NCBI RefSeq assembly: GCF_014650115.1
Contig: NZ_BMUI01000002.1
Location: 62,001 to 126,000, forward strand
Source of the DNA: Streptomyces olivaceoviridis
GTDB lineage: Bacteria; Actinomycetota; Actinomycetes; Streptomycetales; Streptomycetaceae
Direction of reading: 5' to 3'
Length of the DNA stretch: 64,000 nt
Shown: piece after piece, positions 55,416 through 64,000 of the stretch
Numbering within the stretch: the first letter of the stretch is position 1
Layout of the letters: the number at the start of each line of letters is the position of its first letter
Position numbers and translations under genes: made by a program
Notes under the pieces: model-generated
Told to the model about the DNA's origin: nothing
Databases searched by the model: none
What the model saw: only the letters and a program-made list of their open reading frames with translations

Positions 55416-57008
55416 TCACACCGCGTACGTGTCCCGCAGCTCCACCTTGCGGACCTTCCCGGACACCGTCATCGGGAAGGTGTCGAGGAGCTGGAGCCTG
55501 CTGGGGACCTTGTAGTGCGCGAGCCGCCCCGCGCAGAAGTCCCGCAGTTCCTCCAGGGTGAGCGGGTCGGCGGGGTCGCTCGGGATGACACAGGCGAGGA
55601 CCTCCTCGCCGTACCGCTCGTGCGGCACCCCGACGACCTGGACGTCCCGGATCTTCGGGTGGGCGTACAGGAACTCCTCGATCTCGCGCGGGTAGATGTT
55701 CTCGCCGCCCCGGATGATCATGTCCTTGAGCCGGCCGACGATCTCGACGTACCCGTCCTCGCGCATCAGCGCCAGGTCCCCGGTGTGCATCCAGCGGCCC
55801 GCGTCGATGGCCTCGGCCGTCTTCTCCGGCTCGTTCCAGTAGCCGAGCATCACGCTGTAGCCGCGCGTGCACAACTCTCCCGCCGCGCCCCGCGGTTGGG
55901 TGACCCCGGTGGCCGGGTCGACGACCTTCACCTCCAGGTGGGGCAGGACCCGGCCGACGGTGGCGGTGCGGTGCTCCAGGTCGTCCTCGATCCGTGTCTG
56001 CAACGACACCGGGGACGTCTCCGTCATGCCGTAGCAGATGGAGACCTGCTCCATGTGCATCTCGGCCACCACCCGCTTCATCACCTCCACCGGGCACGGG
56101 GAGCCCGCCATGATGCCGGTGCGCAGGCTGGAGAGGTCGTAGGAGGCGAAGTCGGGGAGGTTCAGCTCCGCGATGAACATCGTCGGGACGCCGTACAGCG
56201 ACGTGCACCGCTCCCGCTGCACCGCCTCCAGCGTGGCCGCCGGGTCGAAGGACCGCGCCGGTATGACCACGCAGGCGCCGTGCGAGGTGGCCGCCAGATT
56301 GCCCATGACCATGCCGAAGCAGTGGTAGAAGGGCACCGGGACGCAGATGCGGTCCTGCTCGCTGTAGGCGATCGACTCGCCCACGAAGTACCCGTTGTTG
56401 AGGATGTTGTGGTGGGAGAGGGTGGCGCCCTTCGGGAAGCCGGTCGTGCCCGAGGTGTACTGGATGTTGATGGGGTCGTCGCAGGACAGCTCCGCGTACG
56501 GCACCTCGGGCGTCGCCCGCCGCAGCAGTTCGTCCCAGCTCGGGTCGCCGATGTACACGATCTCGCGCAGCTCGGGGCAGTCGCCCCGCACCTGTTCGGC
56601 CATCGCCCGGTAGTCGCTCGTCCGGTGGCCGAGGGAGGCCACCAGCAGCGAGACACCCGACTGCCTGAGGACGTACTCGGCCTCGTGGGTGCGGTAGGCC
56701 GGGTTGATGTTGACCATGATGGCGCCGATGCGTGCGGTGGCGTACTGCACCAGCACCCACTCCGGGCAGTTGACCGCCCAGATGCCCACCCGGTCGCCCT
56801 TGGTGATCCCACCGGCCGCCAGGGCCCGGGCCAGCTCCTCGACGGCCGCGCCGAACTCGGCGTACGTCCAGCGCCGCCCGGACGGCACGTCGACCAGGGC
56901 CTCGCGGTCCGGCCAGGTCGCCACGGCCCGGTCCAGGTTGGCGCCGATGGTGTCGCCGAGCAGGACGGTGGGACTCGTCCCGTGCGTGTACGACAACCGC
57001 GCGGTCAC
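55416..57008 (-). CDS. Fatty-acid/acyl-CoA ligase
   Basis: A 530-residue AMP-forming acyl-CoA synthetase. [18 protein letters not shown] near 185 is the P-loop, [12 protein letters not shown] near 330 the core acid motif, [15 protein letters not shown] near 415 the hinge region, and [13 protein letters not shown] at the end has the catalytic lysine. It resembles FadD-like medium-chain ligases. The GTG start overlaps the stop of the upstream ligase by four bases, so the two enzymes are coupled. Both are probably under the divergent LuxR-type regulator. Confidence 0.92.
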   Translation of the reverse strand: MTARLSYTHGTSPTVLLGDTIGANLDRAVATWPDREALVDVPSGRRWTYAEFGAAVEELARALAAGGITKGDRVGIWAVNCPEWVLVQYATARIGAIMVNINPAYRTHEAEYVLRQSGVSLLVASLGHRTSDYRAMAEQVRGDCPELREIVYIGDPSWDELLRRATPEVPYAELSCDDPINIQYTSGTTGFPKGATLSHHNILNNGYFVGESIAYSEQDRICVPVPFYHCFGMVMGNLAATSHGACVVIPARSFDPAATLEAVQRERCTSLYGVPTMFIAELNLPDFASYDLSSLRTGIMAGSPCPVEVMKRVVAEMHMEQVSICYGMTETSPVSLQTRIEDDLEHRTATVGRVLPHLEVKVVDPATGVTQPRGAAGELCTRGYSVMLGYWNEPEKTAEAIDAGRWMHTGDLALMREDGYVEIVGRLKDMIIRGGENIYPREIEEFLYAHPKIRDVQVVGVPHERYGEEVLACVIPSDPADPLTLEELRDFCAGRLAHYKVPSRLQLLDTFPMTVSGKVRKVELRDTYAV

Positions 57009-58678
57009 CGGAAGTCCTCCTCGCGGTACTCGCACTCCGAGCCGGCCGCCGTGGCCTCGCGCAGTTCGATCCGGCGGATCTTGCCGGAGACGGTCTTGGG
57101 CAGCGCGCCGAACTCCAGCCGGCGGATGCGCTTGTACGGCGCGAGCACGTCGCGGGAGTGCTCGAAGATGACCTTGGCGGTGTCCGGGCCGGGCTGCCAG
57201 CCCTCGGCGAGGACGACGTACGCCTTGGGCACCGCGAGCCGCAGCTCGTCCGGGGCGGGGACGACGGCCGCCTCGGCCACCGCCTCGTGCTCCAGCAGGG
57301 CGCTCTCCAGCTCGAACGGACTCACCTTGTAGTCGGATGCCTTGAAGACGTCGTCGCTGCGCCCGATGTAGGTGAGGTACCCCTCCGCGTCCCTGGTGGC
57401 GATGTCCCCGGTGCGGTAGTAGCCGCCCGCCATGGCCTCCGCCGTGCGGTCCGGGTCACCGTGGTAGCCGGTCATCAGGCCGACCGGGCGCGCGGCGAGG
57501 TCGAGCGCGATCTCGCCCTCGGTCGCGCCGGGCGCGCCGGAGACCGGATCCAGGAGCTCCACCCGGAAGCCGGGGCTGGGACGGCCCATGGAGCCGGTCT
57601 TCAGCTGCTGGCCGGGGCTGTTGGAGACCTGCACGGCCGTCTCGGTCTGCCCGAAGCCGTCCCGGACGGCCACCCCCCAGGCGCGCCGGACCTGCTCGAT
57701 GACCTCGGGGTTGAGCGGCTCGCCGGCGGCCACGATCTCGCGGGGCGGGGTGCGCAGCTGCCCGAGGTCGGCCTGGATCAGCATCCGCCACACGGTCGGC
57801 GGCGCGCAGAACGTGGTCACGCCGGCCCGGTCCATCTCGGCCATCAGCCGGGCCGCGTCGAAGCGGGTGTAGTTGAAGACGAAGACGGTCGCCTCCGCGT
57901 TCCACGGCGCGAAGAGGTTGGACCAGGCGTGCTTGGCCCAGCCGGGCGAGGAGATGTTCAGGTGGACGTCACCGGGCTTGAGGCCGATCCAGTACATGGT
58001 GGCCAGGTGCCCGACCGGGTAGGAGGTGTGGGTGTGCTCGACCAGCTTGGGGCGGGCGGTCGTCCCGGAGGTGAAGTAGAGCATCAGCGGGTCGTCGGCC
58101 AGCGTCGGGCCGTCCGGGACGAAGTCGGCGGGGACCGCGTAGGCGTCCTCGTACGGCTCCCAGCCCTCCCGCGGCAGGCCGCCGACGGAGATCCGGGTGT
58201 AGGCGCCGGGCACGTCGGCGAACTTGGCGGTGTCCTCCGCCCGGACGACGACGTGCTTCACCCGCCCCCGCTCCACCCGGTCGGCGAGGTCGGCCGGGCC
58301 GAGCAGCGGGGTGGCCGGGATGACGACCGCGCGCAGCTTCATCGCGGCCAGCGCGGTCTCCCACAGCTCGGCCTGGTTGCCGAGCATGACGAGGACGCGG
58401 TCCTCGGCGGCGACCCCGCGCTCGCGCAGCCACCGGGCCACCCGGTTGGACCGTTCGGACAGCTCCGCGAAGGAGAGCCGGGTCTCGGTGCCGTCCTCCT
58501 CGACGATGTGCAGCGCGGTGCGGTCGTTGCCTTCGGCGATCTCGTCGAACCAGTCCAGCGCCCAGTTGAAGTGCTCGGGCCGGGGCCAGCGGAAGCCCTC
58601 GTAGGCGGTGGCGTAGTCCTCTCGGTGTTCCAGCAGGAAGTCTCGTGCCCTGCGGAACATCTCCGTCGCCGTCGTCAT
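57005..58678 (-). CDS. Acyl-CoA synthetase, ACSM/acetyl-CoA synthetase-like
   Basis: The 557-residue protein is a second AMP-forming ligase, nearer to medium-chain (ACSM) enzymes. [20 protein letters not shown] near 205 is the P-loop, [13 protein letters not shown] near 340 the core, [20 protein letters not shown] near 415 the hinge, and [15 protein letters not shown] near 530 the lysine motif. The ATG follows GGAGGAG by five bases. The two adjacent ligases probably take different acyl chains into one pathway; no beta-oxidation genes are adjacent. Confidence 0.92.
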   Translation of the reverse strand: MTTATEMFRRARDFLLEHREDYATAYEGFRWPRPEHFNWALDWFDEIAEGNDRTALHIVEEDGTETRLSFAELSERSNRVARWLRERGVAAEDRVLVMLGNQAELWETALAAMKLRAVVIPATPLLGPADLADRVERGRVKHVVVRAEDTAKFADVPGAYTRISVGGLPREGWEPYEDAYAVPADFVPDGPTLADDPLMLYFTSGTTARPKLVEHTHTSYPVGHLATMYWIGLKPGDVHLNISSPGWAKHAWSNLFAPWNAEATVFVFNYTRFDAARLMAEMDRAGVTTFCAPPTVWRMLIQADLGQLRTPPREIVAAGEPLNPEVIEQVRRAWGVAVRDGFGQTETAVQVSNSPGQQLKTGSMGRPSPGFRVELLDPVSGAPGATEGEIALDLAARPVGLMTGYHGDPDRTAEAMAGGYYRTGDIATRDAEGYLTYIGRSDDVFKASDYKVSPFELESALLEHEAVAEAAVVPAPDELRLAVPKAYVVLAEGWQPGPDTAKVIFEHSRDVLAPYKRIRRLEFGALPKTVSGKIRRIELREATAAGSECEYREEDFR

Positions 58679-58753
58679 CGGTTCTCCTCCTATGCTCCGG
58701 ACCATTGCCGGGCGGCTCTCTGGCATCGTCTAATCCGTGATGCGGGTCTCACT

Positions 58754-58769
58754 ACCCCCGAACGGGGGT
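58754..58769. promoter_or_regulatory. ACCCCCG-AA-CGGGGGT palindrome between ligase and LuxR genes
   Basis: ACCCCCGAACGGGGGT is perfectly symmetric around AA and lies 24 bases before the LuxR start and 75 bases before the ligase start. It is the only strong symmetric element in the divergent region and is a good candidate for the operator of the LuxR protein. Confidence 0.55.
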
Positions 58770-58793
58770 GTGGGCGGCCGAAAGGGCGAACGG

Positions 58794-59624
58794 GTGACGG
58801 CAGACGCGGTGGGGGCGGTGGAGATCGGTGGCGCGCTGGCACGGCTGCGGCGGGCGACGGGACTCCCGGTGGCCTTCGGCGGCCTGGTGGAGTCCGGCCG
58901 GCCGCAGGTCCGGATCAGCGAGCTGAGCGGCACGACCACGGCCGCGCTGCGCTCGCTCGCGGTGACCTCCGGCAGCGGGCTCGGCGGCAAGGCGGTGGCG
59001 CTGGCCCGGCCGTGCGCGGTGACCGACTACTCCAGCTCACGGCAGATCAGCCACGAGTACGACGTGCCGGTGGCCGCCGAGGGCATCCAGGCGGTGCTCG
59101 CCGTGCCGGTGGTGGTGCGGCGCCGGGTGCGCGGGGTGCTGTACGGCGCGCTGCGCTCGGCCCGGCCGCTCGGTGACCGCGCGCTGGGCGCGGCGGTGGC
59201 GGTGGCGCGGGACGTGGAGCAGACGCTGGTGGTGCGGGACGAGGCGCGGGAGCTGCTGGCGGCGGCCCGGCCCGAGCGGACCCGCACCGGTGAGAACGCC
59301 GTGTGGGAACAGGTGCGCGAGGCGCATGCCGCGCTGCGGGCGCTGGCCCCCCGGATCGCCGACCCGGAACTGCGGGCCGAACTGCTCGCCGCGTGCGGGC
59401 TGCTGACCACGCCGCCGCGAGCCGGGGGCGTGACCCTGGCGCCACGCGAGGTGGACGTGCTGTCCTGGGTGGCGGCGGGGGCCACCAACGCGGCGGTGGC
59501 CGAGCGGCTGGGCATCGGCCCGGAGACGGTCAAGGGATATCTGCGTTCGGCGATGCGGAAGCTGGGCGCGCACACGCGAGGGGAGGCGGTGACCGCGGCG
59601 CGCAGGGCGGGACTGCTGCCGTAG
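58794..59624 (+). CDS. LuxR-family regulator with GAF-like sensor domain
   Basis: The 276-residue protein has an N-terminal GAF-like domain (about 10-150, with GLGGKAVALARPCAVTDYS and AVLAVPVVVRRRVRGVLYG), a helical linker, and a C-terminal LuxR HTH (about 215-275, LAPREVDVLSWVAAGATNAA and GPETVKGYLRSAMRKLG). It has no receiver domain, so it senses a small ligand rather than phosphorylation. I choose the GTG at 58794, after AAAGGG, because an earlier start would put the palindrome inside the gene. It is divergent from the two ligases and probably regulates them. Confidence 0.85.
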   Translation: MTADAVGAVEIGGALARLRRATGLPVAFGGLVESGRPQVRISELSGTTTAALRSLAVTSGSGLGGKAVALARPCAVTDYSSSRQISHEYDVPVAAEGIQAVLAVPVVVRRRVRGVLYGALRSARPLGDRALGAAVAVARDVEQTLVVRDEARELLAAARPERTRTGENAVWEQVREAHAALRALAPRIADPELRAELLAACGLLTTPPRAGGVTLAPREVDVLSWVAAGATNAAVAERLGIGPETVKGYLRSAMRKLGAHTRGEAVTAARRAGLLP

Positions 59625-59639
59625 CCCGAAGCCGGTCGG

Positions 59640-59681
59640 GAAACCTGACGGTCATGAAACCTGTCGGTTAGGAAACCTGAC
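59640..59681. repeat. Three GAAACCTG direct repeats at exact 16-bp spacing
   Basis: GAAACCTGAC (59640), GAAACCTGTC (59656) and GAAACCTGAC (59672) are ten-base copies with a 16-base period. They lie about 95-135 bases upstream of the predicted -10 of the LAL gene. Iterated sites of this kind often bind an activator as an array. Confidence 0.6.
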
Positions 59682-59729
59682 CATTCATCCGGCGCCACTT
59701 TGAATTTCCCTCTGCTTGACCGTTTGTTA

Positions 59730-59779
59730 TTTCCCTCACCAGGGCTTCCGTCTGAATTTCAAGGATCGTTGCCTAGAAT
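59730..59779 (+). promoter_or_regulatory. LAL gene promoter with TTTCCCTCACC element
   Basis: TAGAAT at 59774-59779 is a good -10; transcription would start near 59786, 30 bases before the chosen GTG. The -35 region is poor, as in activator-dependent promoters. TTTCCCTCACC at 59730-59740 is repeated exactly at 62667-62677 in front of the trypsin gene, and TTTCCCTC also occurs near 59705. Confidence 0.55.
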
Positions 59780-59815
59780 TTGGTCCGGACACGACACACG
59801 AGGGGAGCGGTGACC

Positions 59816-62632
59816 GTGCGACGGGACTTCCAGGAGCCTGCAAGGTGCCGCCCCGACCTGGTCATCGGCCGCGAGGAGCTGTTCGCCGGCGCCCGTGAGC
59901 AACTCGCCTCCGGGGGCAGTGTGCTGCTCCACGGCCCCGCCGGAATAGGGAAATCCACCGTCCTGCGGTCATTGGCCGAGGATTACGGCGCCACCGCGCG
60001 CACGGTCTTGCGCTGCTCGGCGACCGAGTCCGAATCCCACCTCCCCTTCCTCGCCCTGGCCGACCTCCTCGGCCTGGTCCTCGACGAGGTCTCCCCGCGG
60101 CTGCCCGCCGCCCAGCGCACCGCCCTGGAGTCGGCGCTCACCGGCCGCGGCGAGTCCAGCCTCCAGCGGGACGGACTCGCCCTGCGCCTGGCCGTGCTCT
60201 CCGCGCTGCGCGCCCTCGCCGCCCACGGCCCCGTCCTGGTCGTCGCCGACGACCTCCAGTGGCTGGACCCGGCCAGCGCCGAACTCCTCGGCTTCGCCGC
60301 CCGGCGCCTGGAGGGCACCCCGGTGCAACTGCTGTGCGCGGTCCGCACGGAGGGCCGGCAGAGCCAGGAGTACGACCGCCATCTGCGCGCCTGTCCGCCG
60401 GGCACCCGCGCGGTCCGGCTGGGCCCGCTCTCCCGCACCCAGGTCGCCGAGCTGCTCGACCACCGCGGCCACGGCTGCCTGTCCCGCTCCACGGTCCGCG
60501 AGATCCACCGCACCAGCGGCGGCAACCCGCTCTTCGCCCTGGAGCTGGGCCGCGCCCTCGCCGACAGCCCCACCCCGCCCCGGCCGGGCGAGCCGCTGCC
60601 CGTGCCGACCTCGCTGCGCGCCCTGGTGCTCAGCCGGCTGGACATGCTCTCGGTGGAGGCCCGCCGCACCCTGCTGGTGGCCAGCGCCGGCGCCCGCCCC
60701 ACCCCGGCCCTGCTGCGCGCGGCCGGCCGGGAGAACGCCGAGGCCGAGTGCGCCCAGGCCGCCGAACTCGGGCTGCTGGCCACCGAACCGGACGCCCCGG
60801 CCGTACGGTTCGCGCACCCGCTGATATCCGCCGCGCTGTACGCGGAGGCGCCCGCCCACGAACGGCGGGCCGCGCACGCGGCGCTGTCCACCGCCGCCTC
60901 CGACCCGATCGAACGGGCCCGGCACCTGGCCCTGGCCACCACCGGCACCGACCCGGAGGTCGCCGCCCGGCTCGCCGAGGCCGCCGCCCTCGCCCGGGAC
61001 CGCGGAGCGCCCTCGGTCGCCGCCCAGCTGGGGCTGCTCGCCGCCCGGCACACCCCCGCCGACGGCGCCCCCGGCCCGCAGGAGCGCCGGCTGACGGCCG
61101 CCGAGGACGCGATCACCGCCGGCGAGGTCGACCTGGCCCGGGACATCGCCCGGGAGGTGCTCGCCCGGGCGGCCGTGCCCGCCGACCGGGTGCGGGCCTG
61201 GATGATCGTCATCGACACCGCCGGCCACACCATGGCCGAGGTCGACGCCGTCTTCCCGCAGGCCCTCGCCGACGCCGGCGACGACCCCCGGCTGCTCGCG
61301 CTGGTCCACTACCAGCTGGCCTGGCGGGCGCTCATCGTGGAGGGTGACTTCACCGAGGCCCGCGAGGCCGCCGCGCACGCCGCCGAGCTGGCCGCCCGCG
61401 GCGAGGACCGCCGCACCGAGCTGCTCTCCCTCGCCTTCCAGGCGCAGACCGAGACCCTGATGGGCCATCCGGAGGCGCCCCGCACCATCAAGCGGGCCCT
61501 GAAGGAGCCCCAGGACCCCCGGGTGGCGTGGCATCACAACGGCGCGGGCAGCGCCCGGTTCCGCTGGCTGGTCATGGGCGACCAGTTGGCCGAGGCCCGG
61601 ACCGCCGTCACCGCGCTGCTGCGCGAGGTGCGCCGGCGCGGCTCGGTGGAGAGCGAGGTGCACTTCCTGCGCGGCCTCGCCGAGACCGAGCTGCGCGCCG
61701 GGCACTGCGGACGCGCCCTGGAACTGGCCCGCGACAGCCTGCGGCTCGCCCGGGACTCCGGGATCGGCGAGACCGCCTCGGCGATGCTCACCTCGCTCGC
61801 CGAGGCCTCCGGCGGCGATGTGGACCGCGCCCTGGCCCTCGCCCGGGAGGCGGTGGAGCACGCCGAGGAGGACGGCGACCAGATGTACCTGTCCCGCGCG
61901 CTGGGCGCACTCGGGTACGCCCAGCTGGTGGCCGGGGACCCGGCGGGCACCGTGCGCTCGCTGCGCCGGGTGCGCACCCTGGAGCTGGGCCTCGGCATCA
62001 CCGACCCGGCCCGGGGCCGCTGGCACGGCGACCTCGCCGAGGCACTCGTCCGGACCGGTGAAGCGGCCGAGGCGCAGGACGTCATCGACGTCAGCCGGGA
62101 ACACGCGCTGCGGCTCGGCCGGGAGAGCGTCCTCGCCGTGCTCGACCGGTCCGAGGCGCTGGTGCGCGCCGCCCGGGGCGACCTGGAGGCCGCGCTCGCC
62201 CAGCTGACGTCCGCTCAGGACCGGCTCGGCAAGCTCGGCTACGGCCTGGAGGAGGCACGGGCGGCGTTCGCGCTGGCCCGGCTGCGGGGCGGCCCACGGC
62301 CCGGACCGGCGGTGTTCGACGAGGCCACCCGGATGTTCCGGCGCTGCCGGGCGCTGCCCTGGCTGCGCCAAGTGGACGAATCCCCGGCCACCGCCGAACC
62401 GGAACCGGCGCCGGCCGTGCCTCAGGCGCCGGCCGTGCTGCACGCGCTGGCCGCGATGGAGCGTCAGGTCGCCGCGCTCGTCATGGAGGGCGCCACCAAC
62501 CGGGAGATCGCGGCCCGGCTGTTCATCAGCGTGAAGACGGTGGAGGCGACCCTGACGCGGGTCTACCGCAAGCTGGGGATCCGTTCGCGGGTGGACATCG
62601 TCCGATTGGCGGCAGGTCACCGCGCGCCCTGA
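59816..62632 (+). CDS. LAL-family (large ATP-binding LuxR) transcriptional activator
   Basis: The 938-residue regulator starts with an AAA/STAND ATPase: Walker A GPAGIGKST at 40-48 and Walker B VLVVADDLQWLD near 140-151. A long middle region of TPR-like helical repeats follows (about 330-860), ending in a LuxR HTH (about 890-930, ATNREIAARLFISVKTVEAT). Such proteins integrate a ligand with ATP binding and activate few targets. GTG at 59816 is chosen because AGGGGAG is eight bases upstream; GTG at 59810 is too close. The shared TTTCCCTCACC element suggests that it controls itself and the trypsin gene 210 bases downstream. Confidence 0.9.
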   Translation: MRRDFQEPARCRPDLVIGREELFAGAREQLASGGSVLLHGPAGIGKSTVLRSLAEDYGATARTVLRCSATESESHLPFLALADLLGLVLDEVSPRLPAAQRTALESALTGRGESSLQRDGLALRLAVLSALRALAAHGPVLVVADDLQWLDPASAELLGFAARRLEGTPVQLLCAVRTEGRQSQEYDRHLRACPPGTRAVRLGPLSRTQVAELLDHRGHGCLSRSTVREIHRTSGGNPLFALELGRALADSPTPPRPGEPLPVPTSLRALVLSRLDMLSVEARRTLLVASAGARPTPALLRAAGRENAEAECAQAAELGLLATEPDAPAVRFAHPLISAALYAEAPAHERRAAHAALSTAASDPIERARHLALATTGTDPEVAARLAEAAALARDRGAPSVAAQLGLLAARHTPADGAPGPQERRLTAAEDAITAGEVDLARDIAREVLARAAVPADRVRAWMIVIDTAGHTMAEVDAVFPQALADAGDDPRLLALVHYQLAWRALIVEGDFTEAREAAAHAAELAARGEDRRTELLSLAFQAQTETLMGHPEAPRTIKRALKEPQDPRVAWHHNGAGSARFRWLVMGDQLAEARTAVTALLREVRRRGSVESEVHFLRGLAETELRAGHCGRALELARDSLRLARDSGIGETASAMLTSLAEASGGDVDRALALAREAVEHAEEDGDQMYLSRALGALGYAQLVAGDPAGTVRSLRRVRTLELGLGITDPARGRWHGDLAEALVRTGEAAEAQDVIDVSREHALRLGRESVLAVLDRSEALVRAARGDLEAALAQLTSAQDRLGKLGYGLEEARAAFALARLRGGPRPGPAVFDEATRMFRRCRALPWLRQVDESPATAEPEPAPAVPQAPAVLHALAAMERQVAALVMEGATNREIAARLFISVKTVEATLTRVYRKLGIRSRVDIVRLAAGHRAP

Positions 62633-62660
62633 GCGGTGCTCTTGTTAACTGAACCGGACC

Positions 62661-62730
62661 GAGGGTTTTCCCTCACCCAACCCCCTAGGGGGTTCCCTCA
62701 TTGGGAGCCAAGGGTTCCGGGTCCTAGCGT
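62661..62730 (+). promoter_or_regulatory. Trypsin gene promoter with palindromic operators
   Basis: GAGGG-TTTT-CCCTC (62661-62674) is followed by the perfect palindrome AACCCCCTAGGGGGTT (62679-62694). TTGGGA (62701-62706) and TAGCGT (62725-62730), 18 bases apart, form a plausible promoter. TTTCCCTCACC at 62667-62677 matches the upstream region of the LAL gene. The element lies just upstream of the -35, as expected for an activator site. Confidence 0.6.
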
Positions 62731-62842
62731 AATGGGCGTGCCGCTCGCCCGGGCACATGGGGGTCGGTCCCGCGACCCCCATGCAAACCCCCCACACAGA
62801 CCCGCGCGACCCCCCACCGGTGCAACCCCACTGAGGAGACTC

Positions 62843-63634
62843 ATGTTCGGGCTCACACGTGCAAGAAAGACCGCCGCGACCGTGGTGGCCACCGCCGCCG
62901 CAGCGGCGTCCGCGCTGCTCGCCTCCCCCACGGCGAGCGCCGCCCCTCAGCCCATCGTCGGCGGTACGACCACCACGACGACCGCGTACCCGTTCATGAT
63001 GCAGATCACGGACGCGTCCCAGAACCAGTTCTGCGGCGGCACCCTGGTGGCGCCCAAGAAGGTGGTGACGGCCGCGCACTGCATGGTCGGCGAGACCACG
63101 AGCAGCGTCCGCGTGGTCGGCGGCCGGACCTACCTCAACGGCACCAACGGCACGGTGAGCCGGGTCAGCGGCATCTGGATCAACCCGGACTACACGGACG
63201 CCACCAACGGCGACGACGTGGCCGTGCTGACCCTCTCGACGTCGATGCCGTACACCACGGCGAAATACGTCTCCTCCTCCCAGACGAGCGTGTACGCGGC
63301 CGGCACCACCGCCCGCATCCTCGGCTGGGGGACCACCTCGGAGAACGGCGGCTCCTCCAACCAGCTGCGGACCGCGACCGTCCCGGTCGTGTCCGACTCC
63401 GGCTGCCGCTCCTCCTACGGTTCGGACTTCGTCCAGTCCGACATGGTTTGCGCCGGATACACGTCCGGCGGCGTGGACACCTGCCAGGGCGACAGCGGCG
63501 GTCCCCTGCTCATCGGGGGCGTCCTGGCAGGGATCACTTCCTGGGGCGAGGGGTGCGCGGAGGCCGGTTACCCGGGTGTCTACACCCGGCTGACCACCTT
63601 CTCGGACCTGGTGACCGCTCAGGTCGGCTCGTGA
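62843..63634 (+). CDS. Secreted trypsin-like serine protease
   Basis: A 263-residue precursor of Streptomyces trypsin type. The signal peptide (ending SPTASA) is followed by a four-residue propeptide APQP and the mature start IVGG. The catalytic triad lies in TAAHC, DDVAVL and GDSGGP, and the aspartate of [12 protein letters not shown], six residues before the serine, gives Lys/Arg specificity. Six cysteines make the usual three disulfides. GAGGAG precedes the ATG. Position and shared promoter elements make it the probable target of the LAL activator. Confidence 0.95.
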   Translation: MFGLTRARKTAATVVATAAAAASALLASPTASAAPQPIVGGTTTTTTAYPFMMQITDASQNQFCGGTLVAPKKVVTAAHCMVGETTSSVRVVGGRTYLNGTNGTVSRVSGIWINPDYTDATNGDDVAVLTLSTSMPYTTAKYVSSSQTSVYAAGTTARILGWGTTSENGGSSNQLRTATVPVVSDSGCRSSYGSDFVQSDMVCAGYTSGGVDTCQGDSGGPLLIGGVLAGITSWGEGCAEAGYPGVYTRLTTFSDLVTAQVGS

Positions 63635-63672
63635 CCCGGAAGACTTCCCGAGCACCCCTCGGGTGACGGCCG

Positions 63673-63713
63673 GGGGGCGTTGCGGGCCACCACGAGCGGC
63701 CCGCAACGCCCCC
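63673..63713. terminator. Terminator after the trypsin gene
   Basis: A perfect 16-base stem (63673-63688 with 63698-63713) with a nine-base loop, followed by TCTCC. It ends the trypsin transcript and stands where the convergent broken gene has lost its 3' part. Confidence 0.85.
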
Positions 63714-63727
63714 TCTCCACTGCCGGC

Positions 63728-64000
63728 CGCGGTGCGCGGGCGGCACGACGCGGGTCCGGTCGGCGTGGGAGAGCGGGAGGTTGTCGAACTCGGGCAGGAA
63801 GCGGGGCGGTGCGGGGGTGGCCGGATCGGGACGCGGGGGGTCGGGGAGGTCGAAGAGTTCGACGCCGTCCGGGTCACGGAAGGTCAGCAACCGGGGGGCA
63901 GGCGTTCGAAGGCGGGCCCCAGGCGGGTGAGTCCGGCCCAGGTCCGCATGTCCCGCACGGAGGCGGGGCCGAAGACGGCGAGATGACGCAGGACCACGGC
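63728..64000 (-). pseudogene. 3'-truncated winged-helix (AlkZ/YcaQ-like) gene, runs off the window
   Basis: The minus strand encodes [20 protein letters not shown], then [19 protein letters not shown] and [20 protein letters not shown], typical of the large winged-helix DNA-binding family that includes AlkZ/YcaQ glycosylases, very common in Streptomyces. Homology stops after SHADRTRVV. The family then needs about 100 more residues, but the frame enters the trypsin terminator and the antisense of the protease gene without a stop. The gene has therefore lost its end or is frame-shifted. Its start lies beyond position 64000. Confidence 0.55.

Noticed and set aside
59969..62620. An 883-codon minus-strand frame opposite the LAL gene
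   Set aside because: A composition artefact; the plus-strand LAL protein has intact Walker and HTH motifs.

Overview
The window is chromosomal DNA of a Streptomyces or a very close relative. The whole stretch is very GC-rich, codons end almost always in G or C, GTG starts are frequent, neighbouring genes often share a 4-base GTGA or ATGA overlap, and most convergent pairs are separated by long perfect GC-rich hairpins. From memory of gene order, the central part follows the purine/allantoin and glyoxylate region of Streptomyces coelicolor. I see no rRNA or tRNA gene, insertion sequence, prophage or CRISPR array.

Layout. 0.1-6.8 kb: a sugar or polyol uptake island (lipoprotein, permease, ATPase, ROK kinase, membrane protein) with a HutC-type GntR regulator and a Gfo/Idh/MocA dehydrogenase; both transcription units carry the same TGTCCGGACA palindrome. 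7-14 kb: orphan P450, secreted RNase Sa-type ribonuclease, an MFS exporter fused to three carboxypeptidase-regulatory-like repeats, an EamA permease, a DHFR-like reductase and an AIM24 protein. 14.3-21.5 kb: allantoicase, allantoinase, the IclR regulator AllR, a MocA-like nucleotidyltransferase and malate synthase. 21.6-38.9 kb: accessory block with a HipA-like kinase, two divergent IucA/IucC synthetases, an unknown membrane protein with a Nudix partner, a VWA protein pair, two HxlR regulators, an aminotransferase, a repeat-bearing serine protease, an MFS exporter and small enzymes. 38.9-54.3 kb: purine and glyoxylate genes (two NCS2 permeases, 8-oxoguanine deaminase, uricase, HIU hydrolase, OHCU decarboxylase, hydroxypyruvate isomerase, tartronate semialdehyde reductase, catalase, glyoxylate carboligase), interrupted by a Shedu-type nuclease and two small Streptomyces genes. 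54.4-64 kb: a zinc-ribbon protein, two acyl-CoA synthetases with a LuxR regulator, a large LAL regulator, a secreted trypsin and a broken winged-helix gene at the edge.

How it fits together. 8-oxoguanine and urate are imported or formed, then oxidised by uricase, HIU hydrolase and OHCU decarboxylase to allantoin; catalase can remove the peroxide made by uricase. Allantoinase and allantoicase carry carbon to ureidoglycolate and so to glyoxylate. Glyoxylate goes either to malate (malate synthase) or through carboligase, isomerase and reductase to glycerate. The main discovery is in the promoters. Five of them, spread over 37 kb, carry pairs of 15-bp sites of the form TTCC-N7-GGAA (or -AGAA) placed exactly 21 bp apart, the likely AllR operator. 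A second palindrome, TCAACA-N3-TGTTGA, marks the allantoinase, urate, catalase and malate synthase promoters. Two regulators therefore seem to read overlapping parts of one dispersed regulon.
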